From the NCBI GenBank assembly GCA_012845835.1, contig JABAKD010000020.1, forward strand, positions 3,110,936 to 3,174,935: DNA of 64,000 bases. Direction: 5' to 3'. Under the pieces are notes generated by a model. It saw only the letters and a list, made by a program, of their open reading frames with translations, had not been told where the DNA came from and ran no database searches. A program made the translations under genes and the position numbers. Source of the DNA: Undaria pinnatifida. Its lineage: Eukaryota > Sar > Phaeophyceae > Laminariales > Alariaceae. Shown here piece after piece: positions 1-10,611 of this stretch. How positions within the stretch are numbered: the stretch's first letter is position 1; each line of letters starts with the position of its first letter.

Positions 1-100
1 AGACAGCAGCAAAAGAGACAGCAACAACGATTAACACAAAAAACGGCAGCAGCAACAGCAACATCACCACCAAGGAGCAACCCAACAAACCCCTCCCCCC
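1..100. other. Intron sequence left of the LTR element
   Basis: This CAG/CAA-rich stretch carries no coding signal that I recognise. On the minus strand it continues the intron that begins at 3032 after exon 7 of the Nup133-like gene. The next exon of that gene must lie outside the window. Confidence 0.5.
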
Positions 101-322
101 TGTTGACTTGGGATTATCAGTATGACAGTTACTTATCAGTTTCGTGCCGGTTCGGGCTATTGGACTATTATTGGGTGCCTAGTAGTACCTGGCTGGCGTT
201 CTTGGTGGTAGACTGCTGTGAGCTATCACGAACGAGTTCACTCTTCTCGACTTGCCTCTACCTTGTGGTTGGGAGACGTAATACAATAACTTGAAACCTA
301 CTCCTCTTGGAGCTAACGAACA
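101..322 (+). repeat. 5' LTR (222 bp)
   Basis: This is the left copy of the terminal repeat. It begins TGTTGACTTGGG and ends CTAACGAACA. It is about 90% identical by eye to 2772-2993, with the same length and no obvious indels. Confidence 0.87.
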
Positions 323-2771
323 ATTTACAGGGAACCGATTCGGTCTAGCCTCAAGGGGGATCTAAGGGTCAGCAGTATTGCAACAGGGCCACATGCTCTC
401 GAAGAAGCCGAAGGAACGAAAGCGCAGGCGATCGGAAGATGGCAAATCTCACAAGGAGGCAAGGTAAGGATGCGCCATGTTTGTGGAGCCAGCCTTTTTG
501 GAGACGAGCGACAACGAGCAGCAAGGCGCAAGGAGGAGTCCGGTGGAGAGAAGAGAGCCACCGCTGGTATGGCAGGAGATATGCTGTACCGCCATCGTCG
601 GGATTCTTCGATGGTGTAAGAGGGAGGGCAGCTTGATAGGCGAGATGTCTTCTGACCTAGAGATGATGTTGTGGTGGAGACGTCGTTTTCAGGGAGAAGT
701 CACTGCTGCTGTAGACTAGGTATAGCAACAGTAGCTTAAGTCCTACGTGAGGCAAAACCGTAGGCAGGGAGTAGCAGCAGCTTATGTCCATGGTGGAAGC
801 GTAACCTAGGACAACCCCACCGTATACAGCGGACAGGGGGGTTTACGGCAGCAGCTAAAAGCCCTATGGCGGAAGTACAGCCGTAGGCACCCTCGCCGTG
901 TGTTGCGAGCGGGGGACTTCAAGTCGCACGGCATCTATTCCGTTTGATTTGCCGTACGCACTCTACTTGAGAAGGTTGGTTGTGGAGGCAGCAGATATGG
1001 GGTTATCTGCATATTCCGCGACAAGTCGCATGGCCGCCAGCCGTGTGCACCCTACCAGGGGAGTGATGTGGTAGGGCAAAGTTGCGCGGCATAATAGCCG
1101 CGTGCTTCCTGCTGCTGGTAACAGTGGTAAGGATGGACGTGGGGAAATCGTGGGCTGTCTACAGCAGTACCAATTAACGATGGGGTTTCGTCCGGGCAAC
1201 AAGTCGAGCGGCATAGCCGAACGCACGCCATGATACGCAGCAGCAACAGCAGCAGCGGGAGAGGTCGTGGAGGGAGCAGGTCGGTTCATTATTTCGCCAG
1301 CCAGAGGTTTATGGTTCGGCAACATTGCGGGGCGCGCGGGGGGGAACAGGTCTGATCAAAGTGGCGAAGATATGTTCACGATGGATTCATTTTTTGATTG
1401 AAATATTGTTTTTGGTTGAACATGACGTTTATTTATTTGCGATAAGGGTGAAGACCCGTAAATAATAGGCGATTCATTTGCGGTGGGGTGAAGACCCGCA
1501 GATAGTATCATCTAAGATTCGGTCCGGATGGTACACGTAGCCTTTTTCGCCTGGTAGTTTTGAAGTGTGTTGTCATGTTCAAATTAAACAGTCTTTGTAC
1601 ATCCGAAAAACTTGTAGTGTTTTTCTGGTGTAGACAGGACCAGAAGGAGCTGATATACATACGATAATGATTTGGAGAAAAGGGTACGTAGGTGCACCTT
1701 ATTGAGAGGTGTACTACTGATGTATGGTATTGATGGTGGCACTAATTGTATTGAATGTTGCGGGAATCTTTTGTTTTTGGAGGTGATCTTCTGATTGATT
1801 GCAAAGTAAAGGAGGGTGAGCATCTTTATGATTTGATTGGTTGTTCTACCAACAGTATCATTTTGCGAATGCTTGTTCGCAATGGAAAAGTGAAACATGA
1901 AACGTTTTGGCGATGATCAAATAGTTTTGGAAGCTGGAAGGGTTTGGGTTGTCCGTATCGACGGTGGCGGCATTCTATTGTTTCTTTATTCGACTACTTG
2001 GAGCTATGGCGAACAAAAGCCAAAAAGGGAGTATTTTCGGTTTAATGATGGTTTGCAACTGACCATTATTTCGGGCAATTAAGGTTGTTACCGAGGATTG
2101 GTTACACTGGCTTATACCTGGTAGGTTTTGCTGGTATCTCTTGTTTATGGTTGCCTACGTGTGTTGACGAGATGGAATGGAGTATCCTTCTGACCGTACA
2201 GTACAGGACATACTGGTCTCAAAATGAGAGATGCAAAGTCATAGTCATTGAATTACTGATGTTTTTCCGAAACATAATTGGTGGTTGCAATCTTGTTTGG
2301 GAATTCGAAGGATGGCATATTTTCATAATTTGATTTAATTCACAAGCAAGATATTTTGCATTTGTTTTGCAACGAAAAATGGGGTGGCTTGTGGATGGAC
2401 AGATACTATTTGTATCAGGGAGGGCGTAGGCTAATTTTCGCGGCGGATAAATTATGTGCTTGCGGACAAGAATTTATGCTATTTTTTACCGGTATGATCT
2501 GTGTATCTATGGCGGTAGTAGGGGACAACGGGAGACCTTTGTCCGGGTGACCTCGCGATCTCTGGCATTTCATCTATCGCATTAGTTTTTGCGCTGTAAG
2601 GCGCGGCTGTTGTAATCTCTTCTTGTGATTACAATTGTTGTAGGTGGGAGTATGGAAGAGGTTTTCGCTCATGAAGATAAGTTTCCTCTTGCCATTTTTT
2701 CGTTGTTTTTTTAGGTGACGTAATTGAGTCCATTGTTTATTCGTCACTGTCTTGTGAAGAATCCGGGAGGG
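323..2771 (+). other. LTR element interior without recognisable genes
   Basis: Only short open frames occur here. At about 1430-1505 a motif of roughly 45 bp containing GGTGAAGACCCG is present twice in tandem. Nothing in the interior resembles Gag zinc knuckles or any Pol domain. Some GGCGGAAG/AGCAGCAG-like motifs recur between 720 and 1250. Confidence 0.5.
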
Positions 2772-2993
2772 TGTTGATTTGGGATTTTGAGTATGACAGT
2801 TACTTATCAGTTTCGTGCCGGTTCGGGCTATTGGACTATTATTGGGTGCCTAGTAGTACCTGCCTGGCGTTCTTGATATTAGACCGCTGTGAGCTATCAC
2901 GCACGAGTACACTCTTCTCGACTTGCCTCTACCCTGTGGTTGGGAGGCGTAATGCAATGACTTGAAACCTACCCCGCTTGAAGCTAACGAACA
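2772..2993 (+). repeat. 3' LTR (222 bp)
   Basis: This is the right copy of the terminal repeat, preceded by a purine-rich tract and followed by CCCCC. The scattered substitutions relative to the left LTR show that the insertion is not recent. Confidence 0.87.
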
Positions 2994-3032
2994 CCCCCCC
3001 CTCCTCCCCCCCTCATCAACTCCCCTCCTTAC

Positions 3033-3343
3033 CTGCTGGACACCTCCACCGACCCGCGCCCCTCCCATTCCAACTCCGCCTCCACGCCAGCAACTCTCCT
3101 CATCCCCACACTCCACACCCCCGCTTCTACTTTCGCCCCCGCTCCTCCCCCCCGCTCCCCTTGAGAAGGCCAAAATACATGCGCCGCAGCATCACCGCCA
3201 CCTCCTCCGGCGGCCCACAAGCCGTTAGCTTCGCCAGAAAAGGCAGCCTCGTTGTCGGTAACCAGCGCTATTCTAGGGATCCCGCCGGCGGCGACAGCGG
3301 GGGTGACCGGGGGTCCACCGGGAACCCGGTAGGACGAGACTAC
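3033..3343 (-). CDS. NUP133: Nup133-like exon 7
   Basis: The acceptor is AACAAAAACAG. The exon starts VVSSYRVPGG, contains PRIALVTDNEAAFSGEANGL and GVWSVGMRRVAGVEAELEWE, and ends with two spare bases at a GTAAGG donor. It is cut off from the rest of the gene by the intron carrying the LTR element. Confidence 0.78.
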
Positions 3344-6300
3344 CTGTTTTTGTTTGTGTTTTGTTTAGTGTTTTTTTGTTGCGGTTCACCGGGAAGGAGA
3401 AGCGCAACCAAGGCACGGAAACAACAGGGCGGGGGGGTGGGCGGGGGTTGCTTGAGGAGCACGAGAGGGGTCGGTAAGCGAGCTCCGTTGTTCATGACTT
3501 CCGGCGCATTTCGTGTGATGTGCCGGTGTTGACTACCAGGTATGAGTCTACTCGTGCAAGTGAAAGATTATTTTAACTCAACTTTCCAAATCGCTTACCC
3601 CCACATCGAGAAAGCAGTTATACAATGATCGAACAGTTCCAGGCACGCGGCTAACGTGATCAATATCAACATGTTGCCGCCTCTCTGCCGTTTGGTGTTA
3701 TTTGTTAGCCGTACTCGTGACCCCTTTCGGCCGAACATACGCGGCAACATTGAGTGTGTCTGGCGCATCGCTAGGAAGACGAGAAGAGTCTAAAATAACA
3801 AACAAGCGCAGACAACCAATCTTCTGAAATAATTCGGATCTCAGTGCCATGGAAATATAAGCACCTGACACCTTACAACCCGGCCTTTTTTTCGTTTGGG
3901 ATGTTTTTCCTACCTGTCTGTAGAGTCCTTGTGCTTATTCGCCACCTCTAGATTACGGCAATCATCTATCAGCACAATGTGAGATCAACCCCAACATGGC
4001 GTAACATGGAGTTCACTGAAAAAAAAGGATCAACTCAACCCGGGCATGAGCGCCGGTCCCCCTCCAAAAACAACGACGACAACGACAACAACAACAACAA
4101 CAATAGGGAGTCGATGTCCAAAACGAACCTTGACGGAGACAGAACTTCCAACCCAAGAAGCTTCCTCTGAAGAAACCCTGACGGCGTGAACAGAAAAAGC
4201 CCCTTCCTGCCCCCCTCCTCCTCCACCCCCATCCACCGCCACTGCCAACACAAGCACCTCCAAACCCCAGTCGGGGCACCCCTCCGCCCCCGGGGAAGGG
4301 CCGCTCGTACCAGCCCCTGCTAGCGCCAGATCCAACAAGCACGCCTTTCTAACTCCCAGAGCGTGCTGAACCTGGCCAATCAGCGACTGCCGCGCCTCCA
4401 GCGTATCCGTCCCAGCACCTCCCCCCTGCCCCTGCGTAACGCTCCAAACCTCCAGGGTTTCACTTGTAAGGCGCAGCACCCGGGAGGGAGCAGTGGCGGG
4501 GCTCCCCGCTGGAGGACGCACAACGGTAAGGTTGACCACGGGGGTGGCATAGGCGGGTCCCGTGGACGCTGCTGCTGCCGCCGCCGCTGCTGCTGCGGAA
4601 GCAGCCGCCGCGGACGCCGATACAGCTGGAGGCTCCGCCGGCGCAGCAAAGGTTTTCTTTCCAATGAAGCTCTGGAGCGTCCAAGAAAAGGGGGGGGGGG
4701 GGGGGGGGGGGGTGATGCGTTGAAGAAATCTAGAAATCTGAGTGTGTAGGACAGTGAGTGAGGGAGTGAAGGAGTGGAAGCGGGCTGGTGCGGGGGCGTG
4801 GTGGGGTGGCAGAAGAGCGGCATGGCAGCATGACGTTAGTTTTCTCCTGTGTAACCCCCGCCACCGCGGTGAAATTTGGTCGCATTATACTGTAGGAAGA
4901 CGTGTATGCTGTGCAATCGTCACAGATGTGTACACACGCATGAGAGTCATAAGTAGTACCAGGTACAAGGTTCCCCTCCTGGAAGTGCCCAGGGGGAGGC
5001 AGAACAGCAAAAGATAGGTGGAGGGTTACGATCGCAAGCTCCGACAAAAACACTTAGCCACAACAGTACAGCACAGATGGATGTGCCGCACACGCAGGGC
5101 GTTGCCTGTTAGTGATGCCGGGCGGCAGCGTTGTAATCTTGTACTTTCTGCATGTTTTCTGTTGTCCATTGGTGTAATTTTGGGCTGCGTTCATGAGAGG
5201 GTAAAAAACCGACACAATCCTGCGTAGGTGAAATAAGGCCTCTCCGTACAGAAATCCCGGGGATAGCTCGTATTCGCCCCCGCCGGCAAAAAGCTTTGAG
5301 GGCACGCCAAGCGCGACACTCTGCACGGATCGCGCCCAAACCGATCACAGTGACCGGGCGAAAATTCCGTGTCCACCCACTTGGTGTTTTGGCTGAGATT
5401 GCGCGTACGATGAGATATAAGCGAAAACAAACGTAGTCTTCACAAATATAAATATAGTGCTCACATGTGTAATTGTAACAGAGTGTAACGCTTTTGGGCG
5501 GCCACAAACGAAAAACCCACTATCCCGGCGGATCCATCTACCTACCCAATCATCCAACCAACCATTAATAACTACCGAACTAACCAACCAACCAATCAAT
5601 TAACCACCAAACAAACCATCAAAGCCACAACAACAACAGCCACTCACCCCCATGCGCCTAATGGTCGAAAAGGAGAGGCCTAGCATCGAAGAGCTCTGCG
5701 CCAGCAGGCAAGGCTGAGCCAGGCCAGGCCTAACGCGCACGACTCCCCCCTCCGAAAGGCCGCACAGGAAGTCTGCCGGTCCGACAGAAGCGATTCGCGT
5801 CACCTGAATCGGCGAAAAAGGGAGGGAGGGGTAGTCATGTTTATGACATGGCCCAGATTCGGCAAAGTGGTCGATAGTTCTCATTACCTCTAAATTCCAA
5901 GAAGTTTCCAAGCAGGACGGGGTTGACTGCATGATTGCTTGATTTTATAGCTATGTTAGTAAATCACTTCATTGATTCCTGGTTGATCGCTCCATGAATT
6001 GATTGATTACTCTCAGCGGAACCAACCCGCATTTCCTTCGAAACGCAGTCACCCACCACACCGCAGCCATGTCGGCCATCACCTCCCCTCCTCCCCCCCT
6101 ACCTCCACACCTGAACCAAACCCCCAACCCGCCCTCACCGACTGTCCCGGAGCTACCGAGCGTGCGTCGACATCCGTGAACCGTCGCGGGCTGTACAAGT
6201 CAGGCCAGTACCGCGCCAACCCAGTGGGCGAAATGAACAACAGCTCCCTCTTGCCACCACGAGCATCCCACGGCGGCGTGAGTGAAACCAAGTCGGCCGC

Positions 6301-9300
6301 TTCCACGGGTACTGCATGCAGCAAACAGGAACGGTACGGGAAACACGAATAACAAGCGACACCCAATGAGCGACGAGCGCCACGCAACAGACGATACCAA
6401 CAAGCAATAAGCGACAAGCGGCAATCGATACGCGATACCGGTAAGCGATAACTAACAAGCGACCGGCAACGACCGACAACCGACAACCAGCAGGCATTAA
6501 GCGACAAGCGATAACCGGTAACCGATAACCGGTAAACCAATACGCAATAGACGATAATCAACACGCGACAATAGACAATCGATACGCGAACCCACCCTAC
6601 GTTTACGCACACTCTCTCTTTATCTTTTCTCTTTATCTCACTCTCTCCCTTTTCCTCCTTCCCCCACGCCTTCTCTCTCTCCCTCTCCTATCTCTCTCTC
6701 GCCTTGAAGCGGTTCCATGGCCGCGAGCTCTTGAGCCATGGTGGGGTGGTCGAAGCGCAGGCAGAACTGGTCGGCGCTGGCCGCCGCCCCAGCCCTCTCG
6801 GCGCTGACGGTCCCCTGCTCCCACGCCAGCACAGCTCCGTCCGCACACAGGAACGCCCATCTGAGTTATCGAAAGAGCGTCACAAAAACGTCGCAAAAAC
6901 GTCGCAAAAACAACAACAACAACAACAAACACGTCATCAGTACGCAGAAAACCAGCCAACAAACAACGAAACGGCGCTGAGGACAACCGCGATAAATACC
7001 GAAAGCAGAAGATGTCGATATCCGATTCGTGCGGCGTGCGATAGTTTGGGGCATCTACGCACCAGGGGCGGAATCCCCAGCCCCCACCTATGCACACCAG
7101 TCAACCCCAGCGAAAACCAACCCCCGATTATATCCCCTCGTCCTGCCCCCCGTCCAACACACTTAACGAAGCCCACATCTGTCCAAAACCTTGAGGACGA
7201 TCACGCCCCTCCCCTAGCCCCAACCTGCTCCCCAAACTCCCAGCCTACACCCCGTCTCACCCGTGACTCAGCACCCTCCCCGAGCAGGATCCACCAGCGG
7301 AGGAAGCCGCAGCGGCCACCGCCGCCGGCACGCAACCCGCTCTGACCACCGCATGACTATCCGTCTCCATCAAAACAGCGGGGGTCGGGGCGCTAAGGTT
7401 GCTACAGCTGGTAGAGCTCTGAAAGCCGTGGGAGTACGGGTCCGCGGCGGGGAAAGGGGGAGGAGGAGGAGAAGCTTCTCCCGAGCGCCTGCTTCTCAGA
7501 GAGTACCCCTGCCCGTTGTTGAAGCGCTGGAGGAGGCGGTAGAGGAGGGGGGGGGGGTCCAGTACGAGCGTGTACGACTTGGCCCAGTTTCGACAAAATG
7601 GTTGATATGATAGCGAATACAAAATCCTCACTGTAATTCCAGGAAAGTTGTCGCCAAAAACATTGGAGCAATCGCTGAGGGATCAAGCAAGGGTCAAGGG
7701 CATTTCGCGAGGTGCCTGGCTTGCTGCATTGCGGCCTGTCTATTCGAAAGCCCCAAGCAGATGTATTTTTTTGTCTTACGTACACAAGGGTTGTCTACAA
7801 CAGCGTCTACTGGTTCGTGCATCGCCTGTGGGCACGAGCTTGTTGTGGTCGAAATGATATATGATAAGTTACGGCGTTGGATGGGTACCTTCTGAGGCAA
7901 CACTTCTTGGTACGAATCTACCTGGGTATGAGTACTATTATGGTCGGTGCCCAAGCGCGTCGCCGTTGACTGCGCACGTACGAGCACTCGGATAGGATGT
8001 CTATATCTTGATCTCCAAGCTTTAAATTGTACCTGGTCGTATGGCAGCGTATATCCACTAACTTAAGGCCATTTCTTATGCAGTCGGATTTGTCAGTCGA
8101 AAACGGCCTTTTTCGACTGAAGCCCCAATCGGGCCTTCTTACGCAGTCGAAAAAGGCTGTTTCGACTGAGAATTCCGACTGGCGGATCCAGTCGAAAAAC
8201 TCAGTCGAAAAAGTTTTACACGTGTTTTTTGAACCGATCGCATCGCTCATCCCACCACCAAACACACCCACACGGCCACACGGCCACACGGCCACACACC
8301 CATACCAAGTACCACACTGCAGTATCATACAAGGCGCTGGCGCTGGCTTGGCTATCCCTGCTGTTGCTTCTCGCAGCAAGTCAGCGTGGCGCATTCCTAG
8401 TTTTGCTCGCCAGCAGCGTGTATCACACGACGGCAGCAGCGCGCGGTCTCGATCCCATGCTGCCAACAACGGCTGCGGCTGCTGTAGCTTTGGCGGCTCT
8501 CGGCTGAGTGCAACTCCACGAACGTAGCTTTGGCGGCGTTCGGCTAAGCCCAAAGCCACCAACTCGCTGGGACGAGGGTTCGCCGAGCCGTTGCTCGCGG
8601 AGAAAGCGCGAAGCACAGAGCTGCCAACCGATTTCGACTGCTGTACAGCAGTACTCCCTCACACCAACCGCCTCTAGGAAGAGCACAAAAACTATAAAAT
8701 CGACTCGACTGACGATAAGAAGGAGGACCAGAAGAATCCAGTCCAAAAAAAGTCCAGTCGAAAAGGGCCGTTTTCGACTGGCGGAATCCGACTGCATAAG
8801 AAATGGCCTAACAACCCAACGCCATGTATCTGTATCCATAAAAATGCCTCATGCATGAATGCCGTACTCATGTACCCGGCGGGTACACCTGGCACACAGA
8901 TACCTGGTACATACAGCAGAGTGAACGTGAACCGAGACGGCCTCTATCTGTTCGTATGGGGGCATGGCTGCGCCGTGCGAGTACAGCAGCAGTACTCGTG
9001 TACCAGAGTATTTGACGGACTCCCAACTTCGTCTGAGACAACATCTTCGAAATACGCAATGTCCACCCAATTAATTAACGTCCAATCGCCCCCCTCTTCA
9101 GCCATCACGACCGTTTATCCATTCACAGATGTAAACAGCAGGAGCTACTCGTATTTGTGCATGCTACTGCTGTGTACCATGTACCGGCATATATATGTAC
9201 GGGCAGCAAGCCTCTCGCCAAAGTTGCCTGTGCGAGCACCGCTCAGCGCCTAAGCGCCGCTATTAATAGAGTGTTTTGAAATCTATCACTTGTAACCAAA

Positions 9301-9581
9301 CATTAACAGCTGCAGCTACGATACCAACGTGCGCCCGGTACCTTGCATCTGCAATCAAGTACCAGCATCATGTTTCCGGTGGCTGGCATCGTTCAAGTGT
9401 AGGGACTAGTAGGGATACCACGAATGCCGGGCGAGCCCGCTCGTGCGTAAAGCGGAACACGCACCTTGGCCTGGGACGTTCTGGCGTGGAGGTCCTCTGT
9501 CGAGGGATCGCCGCTTCGGCTCTTGACCACGAAGAAGCCAGGCACGTCAAGAGTGTCCGCGTCTGATGAAGAAGACGACAT
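3033..9581 (-). CDS. NUP133: Nup133-like nucleoporin, N-terminal beta-propeller part (gene level, 7 exons, truncated by the window edge)
   Basis: Nup133 is a scaffold subunit of the Nup107-160 (Y) complex of the nuclear pore; its N-terminal half is a seven-bladed beta-propeller. Seven exons on the minus strand join in phase to about 574 codons: 9581-9465, 7526-7261, 6860-6703, 6311-6139, 5803-5648, 4671-4129 and 3343-3033. The recognisable landmarks come in the family order. They are the stretch around WAFLCADGAVLAWE, the LLFISPTGLARYWPDLYSP segment (compare the RYWPSL motif of animal Nup133), a short motif ending STIRRMGSFIG (compare GIGRRVSSLFG), then VLRLTSETLEVWSV, and a late blade with PRIALVTDNEAAF. 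The alpha-helical C-terminal half lies beyond the left edge. Intron 1 carries a MITE and intron 7 an LTR element. The assignment rests on motif order and remembered family features, not on a search. Confidence 0.82.
4129..4671 (-). CDS. NUP133: Nup133-like exon 6
   Basis: The acceptor follows a 23-base C run (on the minus strand) and TTTTCTTGGACGCTCCAG. The exon encodes 181 codons, SFIGKKTFAAP... , an alanine tract, VLRLTSETLEVWSV, LEARQSLIGQVQHALG and AVRVSSEEASW, then ends SVK before GTTCGT. The low-complexity alanine and glycine stretches lie in predicted loops between propeller strands. Confidence 0.82.
4690..4712. repeat. Poly-G run of about 23 bases in intron 5
   Basis: On the gene strand this is a C run lying in the pyrimidine tract of the exon-6 acceptor. 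Similar C-rich tracts precede the exon-2 acceptor (about 7548-7557) and the presumed NADAR upstream acceptor. Confidence 0.9.
5648..5803 (-). CDS. NUP133: Nup133-like exon 5
   Basis: The exon follows a CCCTTTTTCGCCGATTCAG acceptor and ends at a GTGAGT donor, with 52 whole codons. It reads VTRIASVGPADFLCGLSEGG... to ...STIRRMG, a beta-propeller blade plus the start of the conserved basic loop. Confidence 0.85.
6139..6311 (-). CDS. NUP133: Nup133-like exon 4
   Basis: The acceptor is GCATGCAG. The exon reads PVEAADLVSL...KRELLFISPTGLARYWPDLYSP... and ends APGQS before GTGAGG in phase 0. The FISPTG-RYWP segment is the most family-typical part of the gene. Confidence 0.85.
6361..6600. repeat. Degenerate tandem repeat in intron 3
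   Basis: Short units of the type AAGCGACAAGCGATAACCGGT recur with changes throughout this part of intron 3. No coding sense is seen on either strand. Confidence 0.7.
6703..6860 (-). CDS. NUP133: Nup133-like exon 3, ending at a GC donor
   Basis: The acceptor CAG is at 6863-6861. The exon encodes WAFLCADGAVLAWEQG... and ends CTTCAAG directly before GCGAGA, a GC-AG donor. One leftover G joins TA of exon 4 to give a valine codon. The nearest GT donor downstream (GTGAGA) would leave the wrong phase. Confidence 0.78.
7261..7526 (-). CDS. NUP133: Nup133-like exon 2
   Basis: The acceptor is CAG at 7529-7527 after a long C-rich pyrimidine tract. The exon reads RFNNGQG... and ends ...SGRVLSHG, with two bases left over before a GTGAGA donor. 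Exon 3 supplies the third base of that glycine codon. The second half (SDSHAV-type start of the propeller) corresponds to the beginning of the folded domain. Confidence 0.75.
8067..8808. mobile_element. PIF/Harbinger-like MITE, copy 1 (742 bp, intron 1 of the Nup133-like gene)
   Basis: The ends are inverted copies of GGCCATTTCTTATGCAGTCG, and both flanks carry TAA (8064-8066 and 8809-8811), the target duplication typical of PIF/Harbinger elements. Inside, the motif CAGTCGAAAA and its complement recur many times near both ends. There is no transposase. A related copy lies at 41084-41871. Confidence 0.85.
9465..9581 (-). CDS. NUP133: Nup133-like exon 1 (start codon)
   Basis: ATG at 9581-9579 opens 39 codons starting MSSSSSDADTLDVPGFFVVK. 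The exon ends AAG before a GTGCGT donor in phase 0, as exon 2 requires. The segment is serine-rich and probably disordered. Its link to exon 2 is inferred from phase and position, because no family motif lies in it. Confidence 0.6.
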
Positions 9582-10559
9582 TGTCTTACAACGTCTCCGT
9601 AACACCCACACAGAGGGGATCCACGATAGCTCCTCCTTTAGGTCGCTATTTCAGCGTTGACAGTGAGCCACGCCCGGGATATCAGCAGTGGTTCAAAACT
9701 TGCTCCCGGCTCTTGTCTCTCACGTTGTAAAAGCAAGGAAGGGTTTCAATGTTATGTATCGGCATGCCTTAGGAGGGCTTTGGTTTATTATTAATGTGCT
9801 CGTACCGCGTACCGCGCGCGTCTTCAGTCTTCATGTGGCATATGGTAAAATGGTGGTGGTGGGTTGGTGTGTTTTTTATACAGTATAAATATATAACCAC
9901 GTCAGCTGTGAGTTTGACGAATTTAGGGTCGATACTCATATTTTGCAAGCTGTGTACTAGACTAGACTATACCGATCGCCCGTCTTTACTTTGTTTCGTA
10001 AATCAAAACCAACCTAAGTTGATACATACGTACCTGGTGGTATTATTGTTGCCTATTACTTCGAAGTATGTTACTGTTAAGTTAGTGCGGTATTATTTAT
10101 AGTTCGTTTGACCACTTGCAAAAGGTTAACCGATAGCTTACCCAAACTAAGTCTTATAACACTGAAAGGGCGGGATAGCAGGTCGGCCGGATATACCGGC
10201 GGACGTGTCAATATCCAACCAGTTTCATTTCCTGGGTATACCGGAGAGAGTATTTTTCAAGTTCGATCATGGGGAAAGTCGTAAAAGCTTACTGGTACCA
10301 CAGGTATTATTTTTTGCCCTCCGACAATATAGGGTAGATGCCGTTCCGATGTAAATCGAAAATCCTTCCATAAAGCAGCAGTGTAGTACCTATGAAATCG
10401 AATGATTGCAACATGAAGTAGTGGTATCTTCCGCCAACCATTTCCCCATTTCCTTTCCCCCCATATTCTCCTTTTATATCTACTGTTTCCTTTCCCAGGC
10501 CAGTGGCCGTAGTCCTCCCGCTTCTTCCTCCCTTCCCCTCGCGGCCTGACGATCCCTCA
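9582..10559. other. Intergenic, repeat-derived
   Basis: About 9895-9990 matches 49322-49390 in inverted orientation (AGCTGTGAGTTTGACGAATT). From 10107 to 10300 it matches 17366-17560 (GTTTGACCACTTGCAAAA). I see no gene. The end may hold the 3' tail of the retroelement that follows on the minus strand. Confidence 0.55.
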
Positions 10560-10611
10560 GAGATAGCGTATATCGATGAACTCTACGCGAAATCGTGACC
10601 TGCAAAATTGG

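Larger units (their letters stand above)
101..2993 (+). mobile_element. Small LTR retrotransposon, probably non-autonomous
   Basis: Two direct repeats of 222 bp bound a 2.45-kb interior. Each repeat starts TGTTGA and ends AACGAACA, so the element has the TG...CA ends of retroviral-type LTRs. It is flanked on both sides by CCCCC, which fits a 5-bp target duplication, although the site is a C-rich tract. A purine-rich stretch (GAAGAATCCGGGAGGG) lies directly before the right LTR and can be the polypurine tract, which would put the element on the plus strand. No protease, integrase, reverse transcriptase or RNase H motif is visible inside; the longest open frames are about 120 codons. It is therefore either a non-autonomous element (TRIM/LARD-like) or a deeply decayed one. 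It lies in an intron of the Nup133-like gene, in the opposite orientation, about 40 bp from an exon boundary. Confidence 0.85.

Noticed and set aside
2850-3532. Pro/Ser-rich and Arg-rich open frames on the plus strand
   Set aside because: They are shadows of Nup133-like exon 7 and of C-rich intron sequence on the other strand.
4013-4823. Several overlapping open frames on both strands
   Set aside because: They are caused by the GC-rich exon 6 and the adjacent GTT and poly-G repeats; only one frame continues the Nup133-like protein.
5190-5325. Possible extra Nup133 exon on the minus strand (SVALGVPSKLFAGGGEYELS)
   Set aside because: Exon 5 (ending STIRRMG) joins exon 6 (SFIGKK) in phase and reproduces the family motif, so this frame is most likely chance within intron 5.
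8944-9105. 53-codon ATG frame on the minus strand (MAEEGGDWTLINWVDIAYFE)
   Set aside because: It lies in intron 1 of the Nup133-like gene, is short and has no neighbour exons; kept only as a note.
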